Shown piece by piece: positions 6,630 to 13,753 of a stretch of DNA of 18,077 nucleotides. Under the pieces are notes generated by a model, which worked only from the letters and a program-made list of their open reading frames with translations, searched no databases and was not told the origin of the DNA. This DNA is from an uncultured Collinsella sp. (lineage in GTDB: Bacteria; Actinomycetota; Coriobacteriia; Coriobacteriales; Coriobacteriaceae), in NCBI GenBank assembly GCA_902496645.1, contig CABVBR010000025.1:1-18077 (forward strand), given 5' to 3'. Position 1 is the stretch's first letter. Every line of letters starts with the position of its first letter. The position numbers and the translations under genes were made by a program.

Positions 6630-7256
6630 ATGAACCTCGTATTGCTCGGAGCTCCGGGTGCCGGTAAGGGCACCGTCGCACAGGAGCTCGTCGCCGAGTT
6701 TGGCGTCGCTCACATTTCCACGGGCGACCTGCTGCGTGCTGCCGTCAAGGGTGGCACCGAGCTTGGTATTCAGGCTAAGAAGTATATGGACGCCGGCGAG
6801 CTCGTTCCCGACCAGCTCGTGATCGACCTTGTCAAGGAGCGTCTTGCCGCCGATGACGCCCAGCAGGGTTTCATTCTCGATGGCTTCCCGCGCAACACCG
6901 CCCAGGCTGTGACGCTCGATTCCGAGCTCTCCGCCATGGGTCGCGAGATCGACTGCGCCCTTCTGGTCGACGTGGCCCCCGAGGTCATCATCGACCGTCT
7001 GTCTTCGCGTCGCACCTGCCGCGCCTGCGGTTACACCGGCACCGCTGCCGATACTACCTGCCCCAAGTGCGCAGGCGAGATGTATCAGCGCGACGACGAC
7101 AAGCCCGAGACCATCAAGAACCGTCTCGACGTCTACGAGAAGTCCACGAGCCCGCTCGTCGACTACTATCGTGGCCAGGGTCTGCTCAAGTCGGTCAACG
7201 GTGACCAGGCTCGCGAGACCGTGTACGGGGATGTCAAAGAGGCTCTCGGTCTATGA
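6630..7256 (+). CDS. adk: Adenylate kinase with zinc-type LID
   Basis: The enzyme interconverts ATP plus AMP with two ADP in the cytoplasm. The ATG at 6630 gives a 208-residue product. It is preferred to the TTG at 6624, which would abut the GAGGAGG ribosome site. The P-loop GAPGAGKGT is at residues 7-15, the AMP-site block STGDLLR at 30-36, and DGFPRN at 84-89. The LID has four cysteines (Cys130, Cys133, Cys144, Cys147) followed by YQRDDDKPETI. Only ten residues separate the two CxxC pairs. Zinc-type adenylate kinases such as that of Bacillus usually have about sixteen, so this LID is shortened. The stop overlaps the map start by four bases (ATGA). Confidence 0.97.
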   Translation: MNLVLLGAPGAGKGTVAQELVAEFGVAHISTGDLLRAAVKGGTELGIQAKKYMDAGELVPDQLVIDLVKERLAADDAQQGFILDGFPRNTAQAVTLDSELSAMGREIDCALLVDVAPEVIIDRLSSRRTCRACGYTGTAADTTCPKCAGEMYQRDDDKPETIKNRLDVYEKSTSPLVDYYRGQGLLKSVNGDQARETVYGDVKEALGL

Positions 7257-8041
7257 TCAAGATTAAGTCTGCAACGCAAATCGAGCAGATGAAGAAGGCA
7301 GGAGCGCTATCTAAGATGGCGCTCCGCCACGTTGGAGCCATGGTGCGCCCCGGCGTTTCGACTTTTGAGCTTGATCAGCTTGCGGAGCAGATTATCCGCA
7401 TGCATGGTGGCACCCCGGCCTTTAAGGGTTACGGCGGGTTCCCCGGTACCATTTGTGCATCGATTAACGATGCTGTGGTGCACGGTATTCCCAATCCCGA
7501 CATGATCCTGCGCGATGGCGATATCATCTCCATCGATACGGGTGCCGTTGTCGACGGTTGGGTCGGCGATAACGCTTGGACGTTTTTCGTCGGTACCCCC
7601 ACGCCCGAGGCCAAGGCCCTGTGCGAGGTTACGCGTGATTGCCTTAAGGCTGCAATCGAGCAGGCTGTTCCCGGTAACCATATTGGGGACATTGGTTATG
7701 CCGTCCAGTCTCTCGCCGAGTCTCACGGCTATGGCGTGCTTCGCGATTATGTGGGGCACGGTATTGGCCATGTGATGCACGAGGACCCCAACGTTCCGAA
7801 TTACGGAAAGAAGGGGAGGGGCGTTCGTCTCCAGGCCGGTATGGTCATTGCCATCGAGCCGATGGTCACGATGGGATCCAATCATGTGAGCACGGGCTCC
7901 GATGGTTGGATCGTCACGACCAACGACCACCTGCCCGCCGCGCACTACGAGAACACCGTCGCCATCACCGATGACGGCCCGGTGATTCTCACCACCGACG
8001 CGCAAGGCGCTTGGTGCTCCTTGCAAGGAGGCGAGATGTAG
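7253..8041 (+). CDS. map: Methionine aminopeptidase, type I
   Basis: This enzyme removes the initiator methionine from new proteins and uses a two-metal centre. The 262-residue product carries the full ligand set His77, Asp95, Asp106, His169, Glu202 and Glu233, plus the substrate-contacting His176. Each is offset by two from the E. coli numbering (79, 97, 108, 171, 204, 235, 178). HGIP, DTGA and GHGIG-HVMHEDP blocks are visible. There is no N-terminal zinc-finger or SH3-like extension. The ATG overlaps the adk stop by four bases, so the two are coupled. A 145-bp gap with promoter-like sequence follows. Confidence 0.97.
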   Translation: MIKIKSATQIEQMKKAGALSKMALRHVGAMVRPGVSTFELDQLAEQIIRMHGGTPAFKGYGGFPGTICASINDAVVHGIPNPDMILRDGDIISIDTGAVVDGWVGDNAWTFFVGTPTPEAKALCEVTRDCLKAAIEQAVPGNHIGDIGYAVQSLAESHGYGVLRDYVGHGIGHVMHEDPNVPNYGKKGRGVRLQAGMVIAIEPMVTMGSNHVSTGSDGWIVTTNDHLPAAHYENTVAITDDGPVILTTDAQGAWCSLQGGEM

Positions 8042-8118
8042 AGGCCGCGTTCAAATTCGTCGGCATTTACATTTCAAAGTAACAAGTTTCACTTAGTTGT
8101 GGAGCCATTACGAAGATA

Positions 8119-8147
8119 TTACGATACGTGCACGCGTATTGTAGAAT
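8119..8147 (+). promoter_or_regulatory. Candidate promoter for the infA/alpha operon
   Basis: TAGAAT at 8142-8147 is a good -10 hexamer. A weak -35 match, TTACGA (8119-8124), lies 17 bases upstream. The surrounding 8080-8170 is distinctly AT-rich compared with the flanking genes. ATTACGA occurs twice, at 8107-8113 and 8118-8124, eleven bases apart. An internal promoter before infA would separate expression of the alpha group from secY-adk-map. Confidence 0.45.
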
Positions 8148-8186
8148 ACTCAATCGCTGTCGTTTTCTAGAGAAAGATGATTGCTT

Positions 8187-8405
8187 GTGAAGAAGGAAGA
8201 CGCAATTGAGCTCGAGGGTACGGTAAAGGAGCCGCTGCCCAACGCCATGTTTAAGGTTGAGCTCGAGAACGGTCATTCGGTTCTGTGCAACATTTCTGGC
8301 AAGATCCGAATGAATTACATCCGCATTCTCCCCGGTGACAGGGTTGTCGTGGAGCTTTCCCCGTACGACCTGACCCGCGGTCGCATCACCTATCGCTATA
8401 AATAG
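8187..8405 (+). CDS. infA: Translation initiation factor IF-1
   Basis: IF-1 binds the A site of the 30S subunit and assists IF-2 and IF-3 in start-codon selection. Starting at GTG 8187 gives 72 residues, exactly the normal length, beginning MKKEDAIELEGTV, which aligns with the usual MAKEDVIEVEGTV. A TTG two codons upstream (8181) is in frame and cannot be excluded, because the ribosome site (AGAAAG) is weak for both. The OB-fold core is clear, with LPNAMFKVELENGH (about 17-30), GKIRMNYIRILPGD and VVVELSPYDLTRGRITYR. It is followed by a 147-bp gap before rpmJ. Confidence 0.96.
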   Translation: MKKEDAIELEGTVKEPLPNAMFKVELENGHSVLCNISGKIRMNYIRILPGDRVVVELSPYDLTRGRITYRYK

Positions 8406-8414
8406 CGACACACA

Positions 8415-8503
8415 TACACGCTCTTTTCCGACTGCAGGCTTAGCTCAACCTACGGTCGGTTTGCGTGTGAAGACCAGCCATAGTTTTAAACGCCTGCGGC
8501 TGG
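8415..8503 (+). promoter_or_regulatory. Two successive hairpins in the infA-rpmJ gap (possible alpha-operon leader)
   Basis: Hairpin one is compound. ACACGC (8416-8421) pairs with GCGTGT (8463-8468), and inside it CCGAC (8428-8432) pairs with GTCGG (8455-8459). Hairpin two is CCAGCC (8474-8479) with GGCTGG (8498-8503). The gap is 147 bp in an operon where other gaps are mostly under 35 bp. In E. coli the rpsM-rpsK-rpsD-rpoA-rplQ genes are controlled by S4 binding a structured leader, so a similar role is possible here. No specific resemblance to that pseudoknot was established. Confidence 0.35.
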
Positions 8504-8552
8504 GCGAGTAGATAGTAGGGAAGTAGTTTGAGCGCTACCGAAAGGAAGAACG

Positions 8553-8666
8553 ATGAAGGTACGTCCTTCGGTCAAGAAGATGTGCGATAAGTGCAAAATC
8601 ATTAGGCGCCATGGCAAGGTCCTCGTCATTTGCGAGAACCCCCGTCATAAGCAGCGTCAGGGTTAA
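8553..8666 (+). CDS. rpmJ: 50S ribosomal protein L36, zinc type
   Basis: This 37-residue protein is the smallest ribosomal protein and stabilises 23S rRNA near the L7/L12 stalk base. The sequence MKVRPSVKKMCDKCKIIRRH then VICENPRHKQRQG is the classic form. Zinc ligands are Cys11, Cys14, Cys27 and His32. The ATG follows AAAGGAAG. It lies 14 bp before rpsM, the normal infA-rpmJ-rpsM order. Confidence 0.97.
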   Translation: MKVRPSVKKMCDKCKIIRRHGKVLVICENPRHKQRQG

Positions 8667-8680
8667 GAGAGGAGACTACG

Positions 8681-9055
8681 TTGGCCCGTATTAATGGTGT
8701 CGACCTCCCGCGTGAGAAGCGCGTTGAGATCGGTCTGACCTACATTTACGGCATCGGCCGCACCACTGCGACGAAGATTTGCGTCGAGTGCAACGTTAAC
8801 GTGGATACGCGCGTTAAGGACCTCACCGAGGATGAGGTTAACGCCATCCGCGATTATATCGACAAGAACCAGATCATGGTTGAGGGCGACCTCCGCCGTG
8901 AGCGCAACCAGAACGTCAAGCGCCTTATGGACATCGGCTGCAACCGCGGCCTTCGTCACCGCAAGGGCCTCCCGGTCCGCGGCCAGCGCACCCACACTAA
9001 CGCTCGTACCCGCAAGGGCCCGAAGCGTCAGATCGGTGCTAAGAAGAAGAAATAA
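8681..9055 (+). CDS. rpsM: 30S ribosomal protein S13
   Basis: S13 sits at the top of the small-subunit head and contacts the large subunit and P-site tRNA. The product has 124 residues. It starts MARINGVDLPREKRVEIGLT and has the helix-two-turn-helix core with YGIGRTTA. It ends in the conserved RGLRHRKGLPVRGQRTHTNA and a lysine tail. Translation starts at TTG 8681 after GAGAGGAGA. The frame, conserved N-terminus and ribosome site all support TTG over any later start. Confidence 0.98.
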   Translation: MARINGVDLPREKRVEIGLTYIYGIGRTTATKICVECNVNVDTRVKDLTEDEVNAIRDYIDKNQIMVEGDLRRERNQNVKRLMDIGCNRGLRHRKGLPVRGQRTHTNARTRKGPKRQIGAKKKK

Positions 9056-9069
9056 GGAGCGCTAGATAG

Positions 9070-9474
9070 ATGGCTACTGCTAAGAAGAACGTTCGCGCTG
9101 CCCGTCTGAAGCGCGCGGACCGTAAGAACATTTCCGTGGGCCAGGCTCACATTCGTTCTACGTTCAACAACACGATCGTTTCGATCACCGATCCCCAGGG
9201 CAACGTCATTTCCTGGAAGTCGGCTGGCCAGGTGGGCTTCAAGGGCTCCCGTAAGTCCACGCCGTTCGCTGCCCAGATGGCTGCCGAGGCTGCTGCCAAG
9301 CAGGCCATGGAGCACGGTATGAAGAAGGTTTCCGTCTTCGTCAAGGGCCCCGGCTCCGGTCGTGAGACCGCCATCCGCTCCCTCCAGGCTGCTGGCCTCG
9401 AGGTCTCGAGCATCCAGGACAAGACCCCCATCCCGCACAACGGCTGCCGCCCCAAGAAGCGTCGCCGCGTGTAA
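9070..9474 (+). CDS. rpsK: 30S ribosomal protein S11
   Basis: S11 lies on the platform of the small subunit near the Shine-Dalgarno helix. The product has 134 residues. It shows GQAHIRSTFNNTIVSITD (about 24-41), then SAGQVGFKGSRKSTPFAAQ, and ends in DKTPIPHNGCRPKKRRRV. Start ATG 9070 follows AAGGAGCGC. It lies 14 bp after rpsM and 19 bp before rpsD. Confidence 0.98.
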   Translation: MATAKKNVRAARLKRADRKNISVGQAHIRSTFNNTIVSITDPQGNVISWKSAGQVGFKGSRKSTPFAAQMAAEAAAKQAMEHGMKKVSVFVKGPGSGRETAIRSLQAAGLEVSSIQDKTPIPHNGCRPKKRRRV

Positions 9475-9493
9475 CTGAAAGGATCGTATCAAT

Positions 9494-10090
9494 ATGGCAA
9501 TCGACAGGACTCCTGTTCTTAAGCGCTGCCGTCAGCTCGGGATCGATCCCGCTGAGCTCGGTTACAGCAGCAAGAAGGAATCTATCCGTCAGCCCAAGCG
9601 CCGTCGCAAGGAATCTGAGTACGGCATGCAGCTGCGCGAGAAGCAGAAGGTCAAGTTCATCTATGGCGTTCTGGAGAAGCAGTTCCACGGCTACTTCAAC
9701 AAGGCCCGTAAGATGAACGGCGTCACCGGTGAGAACCTCATGAAACTTGAGATCGGTCGCCTCGACAACGTTGTCTTCCGTCTTGGCTTCGCCCGCACCC
9801 GCAAAGAGGCTCGTCAGTCCGTCCGTCACGGTCACTTCACCGTGAACGGCAAGCGCGTGGACATCCCGTCCTACCGCGTCAAGGCCGGCGACGTCGTCGC
9901 TGTCGGCGAGAAGTTCCGTGACCTCCTCCCCATCAAGGAGGCCCTGATTTCCTCCGAGCGTTTCGAGGTCCCTGGCTGGCTCGAGGTCGATATCGAGAAG
10001 CTGTCTGGTAACGTGCTCGCTCTGCCGACGCGTGAGCAGATCAGCGGTGATATCAACGAGCAGCTCATCGTCGAGCTCTACTCTAAGTAG
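9494..10090 (+). CDS. rpsD: 30S ribosomal protein S4
   Basis: S4 nucleates assembly of the small subunit by binding the 5' domain of 16S rRNA, and it contributes to decoding accuracy. The product has 198 residues. The RNA-binding S4 domain spans about 88-150, with LDNVVFRLGFARTRKEARQ and HGHFTVNGKRVDIPSYRV. Only one cysteine (Cys12) remains in the N-terminal region, so this is the form without a four-cysteine zinc site. The ATG follows GAAAGGAT. In E. coli S4 is the regulator of this operon. Confidence 0.97.
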   Translation: MAIDRTPVLKRCRQLGIDPAELGYSSKKESIRQPKRRRKESEYGMQLREKQKVKFIYGVLEKQFHGYFNKARKMNGVTGENLMKLEIGRLDNVVFRLGFARTRKEARQSVRHGHFTVNGKRVDIPSYRVKAGDVVAVGEKFRDLLPIKEALISSERFEVPGWLEVDIEKLSGNVLALPTREQISGDINEQLIVELYSK

Positions 10091-10122
10091 TCCATCCGGG
10101 CTGCTGAGGCTGGAGGTAATAC

Positions 10123-11064
10123 ATGTCAGAATTCATTAGGCCTCAGGTTCAGGTCGAAGAGATTAACGAGACGTCTGCTCGTGTCTCCGTTGAGCCGCTC
10201 GAGCGTGGCTACGGCGATACGCTGGGTAACTCCCTTCGTCGCGTTCTTCTGTCCTCGCTCGAGGGTGCCGCCGTCGAGGCTATTCAGATCGATGGCGCGC
10301 AGCACGAGTTCATGACCATCCCTAACATGGTCGAGGATGTCACCGACATCGTCCTGAATGTCAAGGGTCTTGTCTTCAGGGCTCTCGGCACGACCGACGA
10401 GGCGACCGCCACCATTTCGGTTGACGGCCCCTGCGAGGTCACCGGTGCGGACTTCTTTATTCCGTCCGAGTTTGAGTTGGTCAACCCCGAGCAGCACATC
10501 GCTACGCTCACCGAGGGTGGCCATCTCACCATGAGCATGCGCATCGGCTATGGCCGCGGCTATGTCTCTGGCGAGGCTAACAAGCGCGACAACGATCCCA
10601 TCGGTGTGATCCACGTCGACTCGCTGTACTCGCCGGTGTCCCGTTGCGCCAAGCTCGTTGAGGCTTGCCGTGTCGGTCAGCACACCGACTACGACCGCCT
10701 TGTCCTCGAGATCGAGACCAACGGCTCCATCGCTCCGCGCGACGCCGTGGTCCAGGCCGCCAATATCATCAACCAGCATATGGCTGCCTTTATGAACCTT
10801 GCCGAGACCCCCGAGGTCGAGGAGGAGGCTTCGATCTTCGCTCCCGAGGTCACCAACGACAACGCCGAGCTGGACAAGCAGATCGAGGATCTGGACCTTT
10901 CTGTCCGTTCCTACAACTGCCTTAAGCGCGCCAGCATTCACTCGGTCCGTCAGCTCGTTGAGTTCTCGGAGAACGATCTTCTGAACATCCGTAACTTCGG
11001 TGTTAAGTCGATCGAGGAAGTGAAGGACAAGCTTGAGTCCATGGGCCTGAGCCTGAAGGCTTAA
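10123..11064 (+). CDS. rpoA: DNA-directed RNA polymerase alpha subunit
   Basis: The alpha dimer scaffolds RNA polymerase assembly, and its C-terminal domain contacts upstream promoter DNA and activators. The product has 313 residues. The N-terminal assembly domain has RGYGDTLGNSLRRVLLSSLEG split at about 28-48, and later YSPVSRCAKLVEACRVGQ. An acidic linker (about 227-255) rich in Glu/Asp follows. The C-terminal domain has VRSYNCLKRASIHSV and NLRNFG-like NIRNFGVKSIEEV. The ATG follows TGGAGGTAA. It lies 32 bp after rpsD and 30 bp before rplQ, the conserved order. Confidence 0.98.
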   Translation: MSEFIRPQVQVEEINETSARVSVEPLERGYGDTLGNSLRRVLLSSLEGAAVEAIQIDGAQHEFMTIPNMVEDVTDIVLNVKGLVFRALGTTDEATATISVDGPCEVTGADFFIPSEFELVNPEQHIATLTEGGHLTMSMRIGYGRGYVSGEANKRDNDPIGVIHVDSLYSPVSRCAKLVEACRVGQHTDYDRLVLEIETNGSIAPRDAVVQAANIINQHMAAFMNLAETPEVEEEASIFAPEVTNDNAELDKQIEDLDLSVRSYNCLKRASIHSVRQLVEFSENDLLNIRNFGVKSIEEVKDKLESMGLSLKA

Positions 11065-11094
11065 TGCTTCGCATATTTGAGGAGAAACTAGACC

Positions 11095-11577
11095 ATGCGT
11101 CACAACGTTAAGAAGGGCCTGAAGCTCGGCACCGATGCGAGCCACACCAAGGCCATGAAGAAGAGCCTGGCCAAGGCCCTCTTCGAGAACGACCGCATCA
11201 AGACCACCGAGACCCGCGCTAAGGCGCTGCGTTCGGTCGTCGAGCCGATCATCACCTGGGCCAAGAAGGGCGACCTGCACTCTCGTCGTCTGGCCATCGC
11301 CAAGCTCGGCGATAAGCAGCTCGTTGCCGAGATCTTTGACAAGGCTGCCCAGGGCATGTGGCAGGACCGCAACGGCGGTTACACCCGCATCATGAAGCTC
11401 GGTAATCGTAAGGGAGACAACGCTCCTATCGTTATCATGGAGCTCGTCACCGAGCCTTGCACGCCTAAGGCCAAGAAGGCTGCTCCGGCCCCCAAGAAGG
11501 CCGCTGCTCCCAAGAAGGTCGAGGCTGTCGAGGAGATCGCTGCCGAGGAGGCTCCTGCTGAGGAGACCGCTGAGTAG
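11095..11577 (+). CDS. rplQ: 50S ribosomal protein L17 with C-terminal extension
   Basis: L17 binds near the peptide exit tunnel on the back of the large subunit. The conserved fold covers about residues 1-120, opening MRHNVKKGLKLGTDASHTKA, with RIKTTETRAKALR (about 35-47) and MKLGNRKGDNAPI. The total of 160 residues exceeds the 116-127 of E. coli or Bacillus because of a low-complexity tail of Lys/Ala/Pro followed by Glu/Ala. Such tails are frequent in Actinobacteria. The ATG follows GAGGAG. It is the last gene before the operon terminator. Confidence 0.98.
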   Translation: MRHNVKKGLKLGTDASHTKAMKKSLAKALFENDRIKTTETRAKALRSVVEPIITWAKKGDLHSRRLAIAKLGDKQLVAEIFDKAAQGMWQDRNGGYTRIMKLGNRKGDNAPIVIMELVTEPCTPKAKKAAPAPKKAAAPKKVEAVEEIAAEEAPAEETAE

Positions 11578-11603
11578 ACAATTCGTCTGCATAGGCTATA
11601 TTC

Positions 11604-11634
11604 GAGGGGTACGTTCGCGTACCCCTCTTTTTTT
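11604..11634 (+). terminator. Rho-independent terminator of the ribosomal operon
   Basis: GAGGGGTACG (11604-11613) and CGTACCCCTC (11618-11627) form a perfect 10-bp stem closed by a TTCG tetraloop. Seven Ts follow directly (11628-11634). It lies 27 bp after the rplQ stop, so truA is probably transcribed separately or by readthrough. Confidence 0.95.
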
Positions 11635-11669
11635 GTCGCGATACCGTTGATTGTTTGTTGGGAGCGCCC

Positions 11670-12494
11670 ATGACCGCGCCGTCTGATTTCAACTTGATTC
11701 CCGAGCTCGACGCCACACTCGTATTCCGCGTGGCCTATGACGGCTCGTCGTATAGCGGATTTGCCGAGCAGCCGGGCCAGACGACCGTTGCGGGCGAGTT
11801 GCGCCGCGCTATCGAGACGCTGCTGCGCCGCCCAATCCATCTGACGTGTGCGGGGCGTACCGATGCCGGCGTGCATGCGGTGGCCCAGTACATTAGCGTG
11901 CCCGTAACGGACGCTGAGCTTGCGTGTACGCGCCGTAGGTGGCTGAGGGCTATGGATGCCCTCCTGCCCAAAGATATTGCCATAAACGAGGTCTACAAGG
12001 CCCGTAAGGGCTTTTCTGCGCGCTTTGACGCGCGTTCCCGTACGTATACGTACCGTATTGCCGATCGCGACGCGCGTCCCGTGCTCTCGCGCGGTGCGGT
12101 GTGGTGGCATCGCTACCCCTTGGATGTTGATGCCATGGCTGCTGCGTGTCCTGCGCTCTTGGGCGAGCAGGATTTTAAGAGCTTTTGCAAGGTCGCCTCT
12201 GCCGTGGGCAAGCCCACGCACCGCTGCGTGATGCGTGCCGAGTTTGGCCACGAGGTCGCTTTTGGCGAGGATATCCTGACGTTTACCATCGAGGGCAACG
12301 CATTTTTACATTCGATGGTGCGCACTATTGTGGGCACGCTCGTGGAGATCGGCATGCATCGTCGCGATCCCCAGTGGATGCGCGAGGTCATTGATGCCTG
12401 CGACCGTACCGCTGCGGGTCCCACGGCGCCTGCCTGCGGCCTTACGTTTATGGGTGTGGATTACGGCCCCGACGAGCTTGTCGTGCTCGACTAG
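11670..12494 (+). CDS. truA: tRNA pseudouridine(38-40) synthase TruA
   Basis: TruA converts uridines 38-40 in the anticodon stem-loop of tRNAs to pseudouridine. The ATG at 11670 after GGGAG gives 274 residues; a TTG at 11655 is in frame but less likely. The catalytic aspartate is Asp65 in CAGRTDAGVHA (60-70). Other family marks are VAYDGSSYSGFAEQPGQTTV (21-40), the later RSRTYTYRI, FKSFCK and FLHSMVRTIVGTL. Following rplQ is the usual place for truA in Gram-positive bacteria, but here a strong terminator separates them. No promoter was recognised in the short gap. Confidence 0.97.
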   Translation: MTAPSDFNLIPELDATLVFRVAYDGSSYSGFAEQPGQTTVAGELRRAIETLLRRPIHLTCAGRTDAGVHAVAQYISVPVTDAELACTRRRWLRAMDALLPKDIAINEVYKARKGFSARFDARSRTYTYRIADRDARPVLSRGAVWWHRYPLDVDAMAAACPALLGEQDFKSFCKVASAVGKPTHRCVMRAEFGHEVAFGEDILTFTIEGNAFLHSMVRTIVGTLVEIGMHRRDPQWMREVIDACDRTAAGPTAPACGLTFMGVDYGPDELVVLD

Positions 12495-12546
12495 GGGAGT
12501 GCCCGGCGCGTCCGTACCTGTCACATACTATGTGTGAGCTGCGCGT

Positions 12547-12575
12547 GTGCAACATCTGTTCTTGGCGTGCAACAT
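12547..12575 (+). repeat. Direct repeat pair GTGCAACAT
   Basis: GTGCAACAT occurs at 12547-12555 and 12567-12575, exactly 20 bp apart start to start, which places both copies on nearly the same DNA face. They lie about 80-110 bp upstream of the glycosyltransferase-like gene and could be a two-site operator. A short palindrome, CACATA-C-TATGTG, lies just upstream near 12522-12534. Confidence 0.3.
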
Positions 12576-12655
12576 GTTAGGCGGCTCGTTGCTTTTATAG
12601 CTCGGGTGTACCATGAACGACGGTTTGATTTGGCGCTGTCGAGAGGACGGAAAAC

Positions 12656-13696
12656 TTGGTTCGACGTGGTTCGCATCCGCGACTTTCGGTGATCCTTATT
12701 GTTGAGGGTTCGCCCAGCTATGCGATGCGCGCGCTCGAGAGCGTCCAGAACCAAGACCTTTATGACCTGCAAATTGTCGTGGTTTGTCGCGACGTTGCGC
12801 CGGGCGTGCGCCATTCGCTCGAAGTTGCCGCAGGCAGAGATATTCACATCGATTTGATTGACGTCGAGGATTCGGCGCGCGGAGCATGTCTCAAGGCCGG
12901 TTTTGCCGCCTCGCGTGGATTGCAGATTGTTGCCATGAACGCCGACGAGTGGTTTGCCCCACAGTCCCTTTCCAAGATGGTCGATGTTGCGTGCGATGCT
13001 GCGGCAGACATGGTGATTCCCACGGCATCGCTCGACCGCTACGATGCTCATCGTGAGCGCCATTCGCGCGTACTGGATGCCACCTCTCTTGCGATCGATG
13101 ACCGTGCTTCTTTGGCGGCTGGTCTGTCTCAGATGATTTCCGGCGGCTTGATTGCCCAGACTTCCGGTGTGATGTACAGCCGCCCGTTGTTCGAGACGTG
13201 TTTGTCGCGCGACCGTGCGCTTCGCTCGATTGGGTTTATGACATGCGCCCTTTCGCAGGCACAACGCATATCCGGGTGCGGTGGCGCCTGTTTCCATGCG
13301 GTGGCGCCACGGCTTACAGATGCTTTTGACCCCACATTGTTTGCCAAGCTGACCGATGACGCCCGGGCGCTCGACGAGCTTACTGATTCGCTTGTAGAGG
13401 CGAGCGGTGACACGCAGCTAAAGGTTGCGAGCCATATGTTTTACTTCGCCGGGCTGGTCGCCTGCATCGAAAATTTGTGCTTGAGCCCGCATGGGGTTTC
13501 TTCAATTGAGCGTTCCGCTCGTATGCGTGATATGCTCGAGGCATCTCGAACTCGTCAAATGGCCGCGGCACTCAAGGATAACCATCGTGGACTCGGCCTG
13601 TTGTTTGGACCGATTGCCAGTGCCAAGCCTGCGCGTTGCGTGATGTATACGCACCTGGCCGCTTTTTTTAACCGGACGGGCGTCAAAACTGCTTAA
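12656..13696 (+). CDS. Glycosyltransferase family 2-like protein
   Basis: The product has 346 residues from TTG 12656, which follows GAGAGGACGG at normal spacing; no in-frame ATG fits. The first 110 residues read as a GT-A nucleotide-sugar-binding fold. PRLSVILIVEG opens it, SYAMRALESVQNQDLYDLQIVVV follows in two blocks, then ARGACLKAGFAASRGLQIVAMNADEWF. The last block corresponds to the metal-binding DXD region of family 2 enzymes, but the motif is Asn95-Ala96-Asp97, so the first aspartate is lost. The rest (110-346) is not recognised; it lacks membrane helices. It may be a cell-surface glycan enzyme or a degenerate relative. Neighbours truA and argR give no functional clue. Confidence 0.7.
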   Translation: MVRRGSHPRLSVILIVEGSPSYAMRALESVQNQDLYDLQIVVVCRDVAPGVRHSLEVAAGRDIHIDLIDVEDSARGACLKAGFAASRGLQIVAMNADEWFAPQSLSKMVDVACDAAADMVIPTASLDRYDAHRERHSRVLDATSLAIDDRASLAAGLSQMISGGLIAQTSGVMYSRPLFETCLSRDRALRSIGFMTCALSQAQRISGCGGACFHAVAPRLTDAFDPTLFAKLTDDARALDELTDSLVEASGDTQLKVASHMFYFAGLVACIENLCLSPHGVSSIERSARMRDMLEASRTRQMAAALKDNHRGLGLLFGPIASAKPARCVMYTHLAAFFNRTGVKTA

Positions 13697-13706
13697 GATG
13701 GCTATG

Positions 13707-13738
13707 TTCGAAACAATTTTGCATGGAATTGTTTCGAA
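13707..13738. other. Perfect 12-bp inverted repeat between the glycosyltransferase and argR
   Basis: TTCGAAACAATT (13707-13718) and AATTGTTTCGAA (13727-13738) are exact reverse complements around an 8-base spacer. The stem is AT-rich and neither strand has a following T-run, so it is a poor intrinsic terminator. It ends two bases before the candidate ARG box and could be an operator or an mRNA 3'-end hairpin for the gene upstream. Confidence 0.6.
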
Positions 13739-13739
13739 A

Positions 13740-13753
13740 TGCATTCTTATTCA
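13740..13753 (+). promoter_or_regulatory. Candidate ARG box (ArgR operator)
   Basis: TGCATTCTTATTCA matches the ARG-box core TGAATWWWWATTCA at 12 of 14 positions. It overlaps the -35 region of the likely argR promoter, as expected for autorepression by arginine-bound ArgR. A partial half-site, ATTCA, follows at 13780-13784. Confidence 0.5.

Noticed and set aside
5328..6713. A 461-codon open frame antisense to secY
   Set aside because: It mirrors the biased codons of secY, has no ribosome site, and its product is a charged low-complexity string. Similar antisense frames occur over rplE (1272-2387), rpsH-rplF (2673-3731) and rpoA-rplQ (10126-11592), as expected in strongly codon-biased high-GC genes.
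13707..13738. Possible terminator for the glycosyltransferase-like gene
   Set aside because: The stem is AT-rich and there is no T-run after it on either strand. It is kept as an unexplained inverted repeat.
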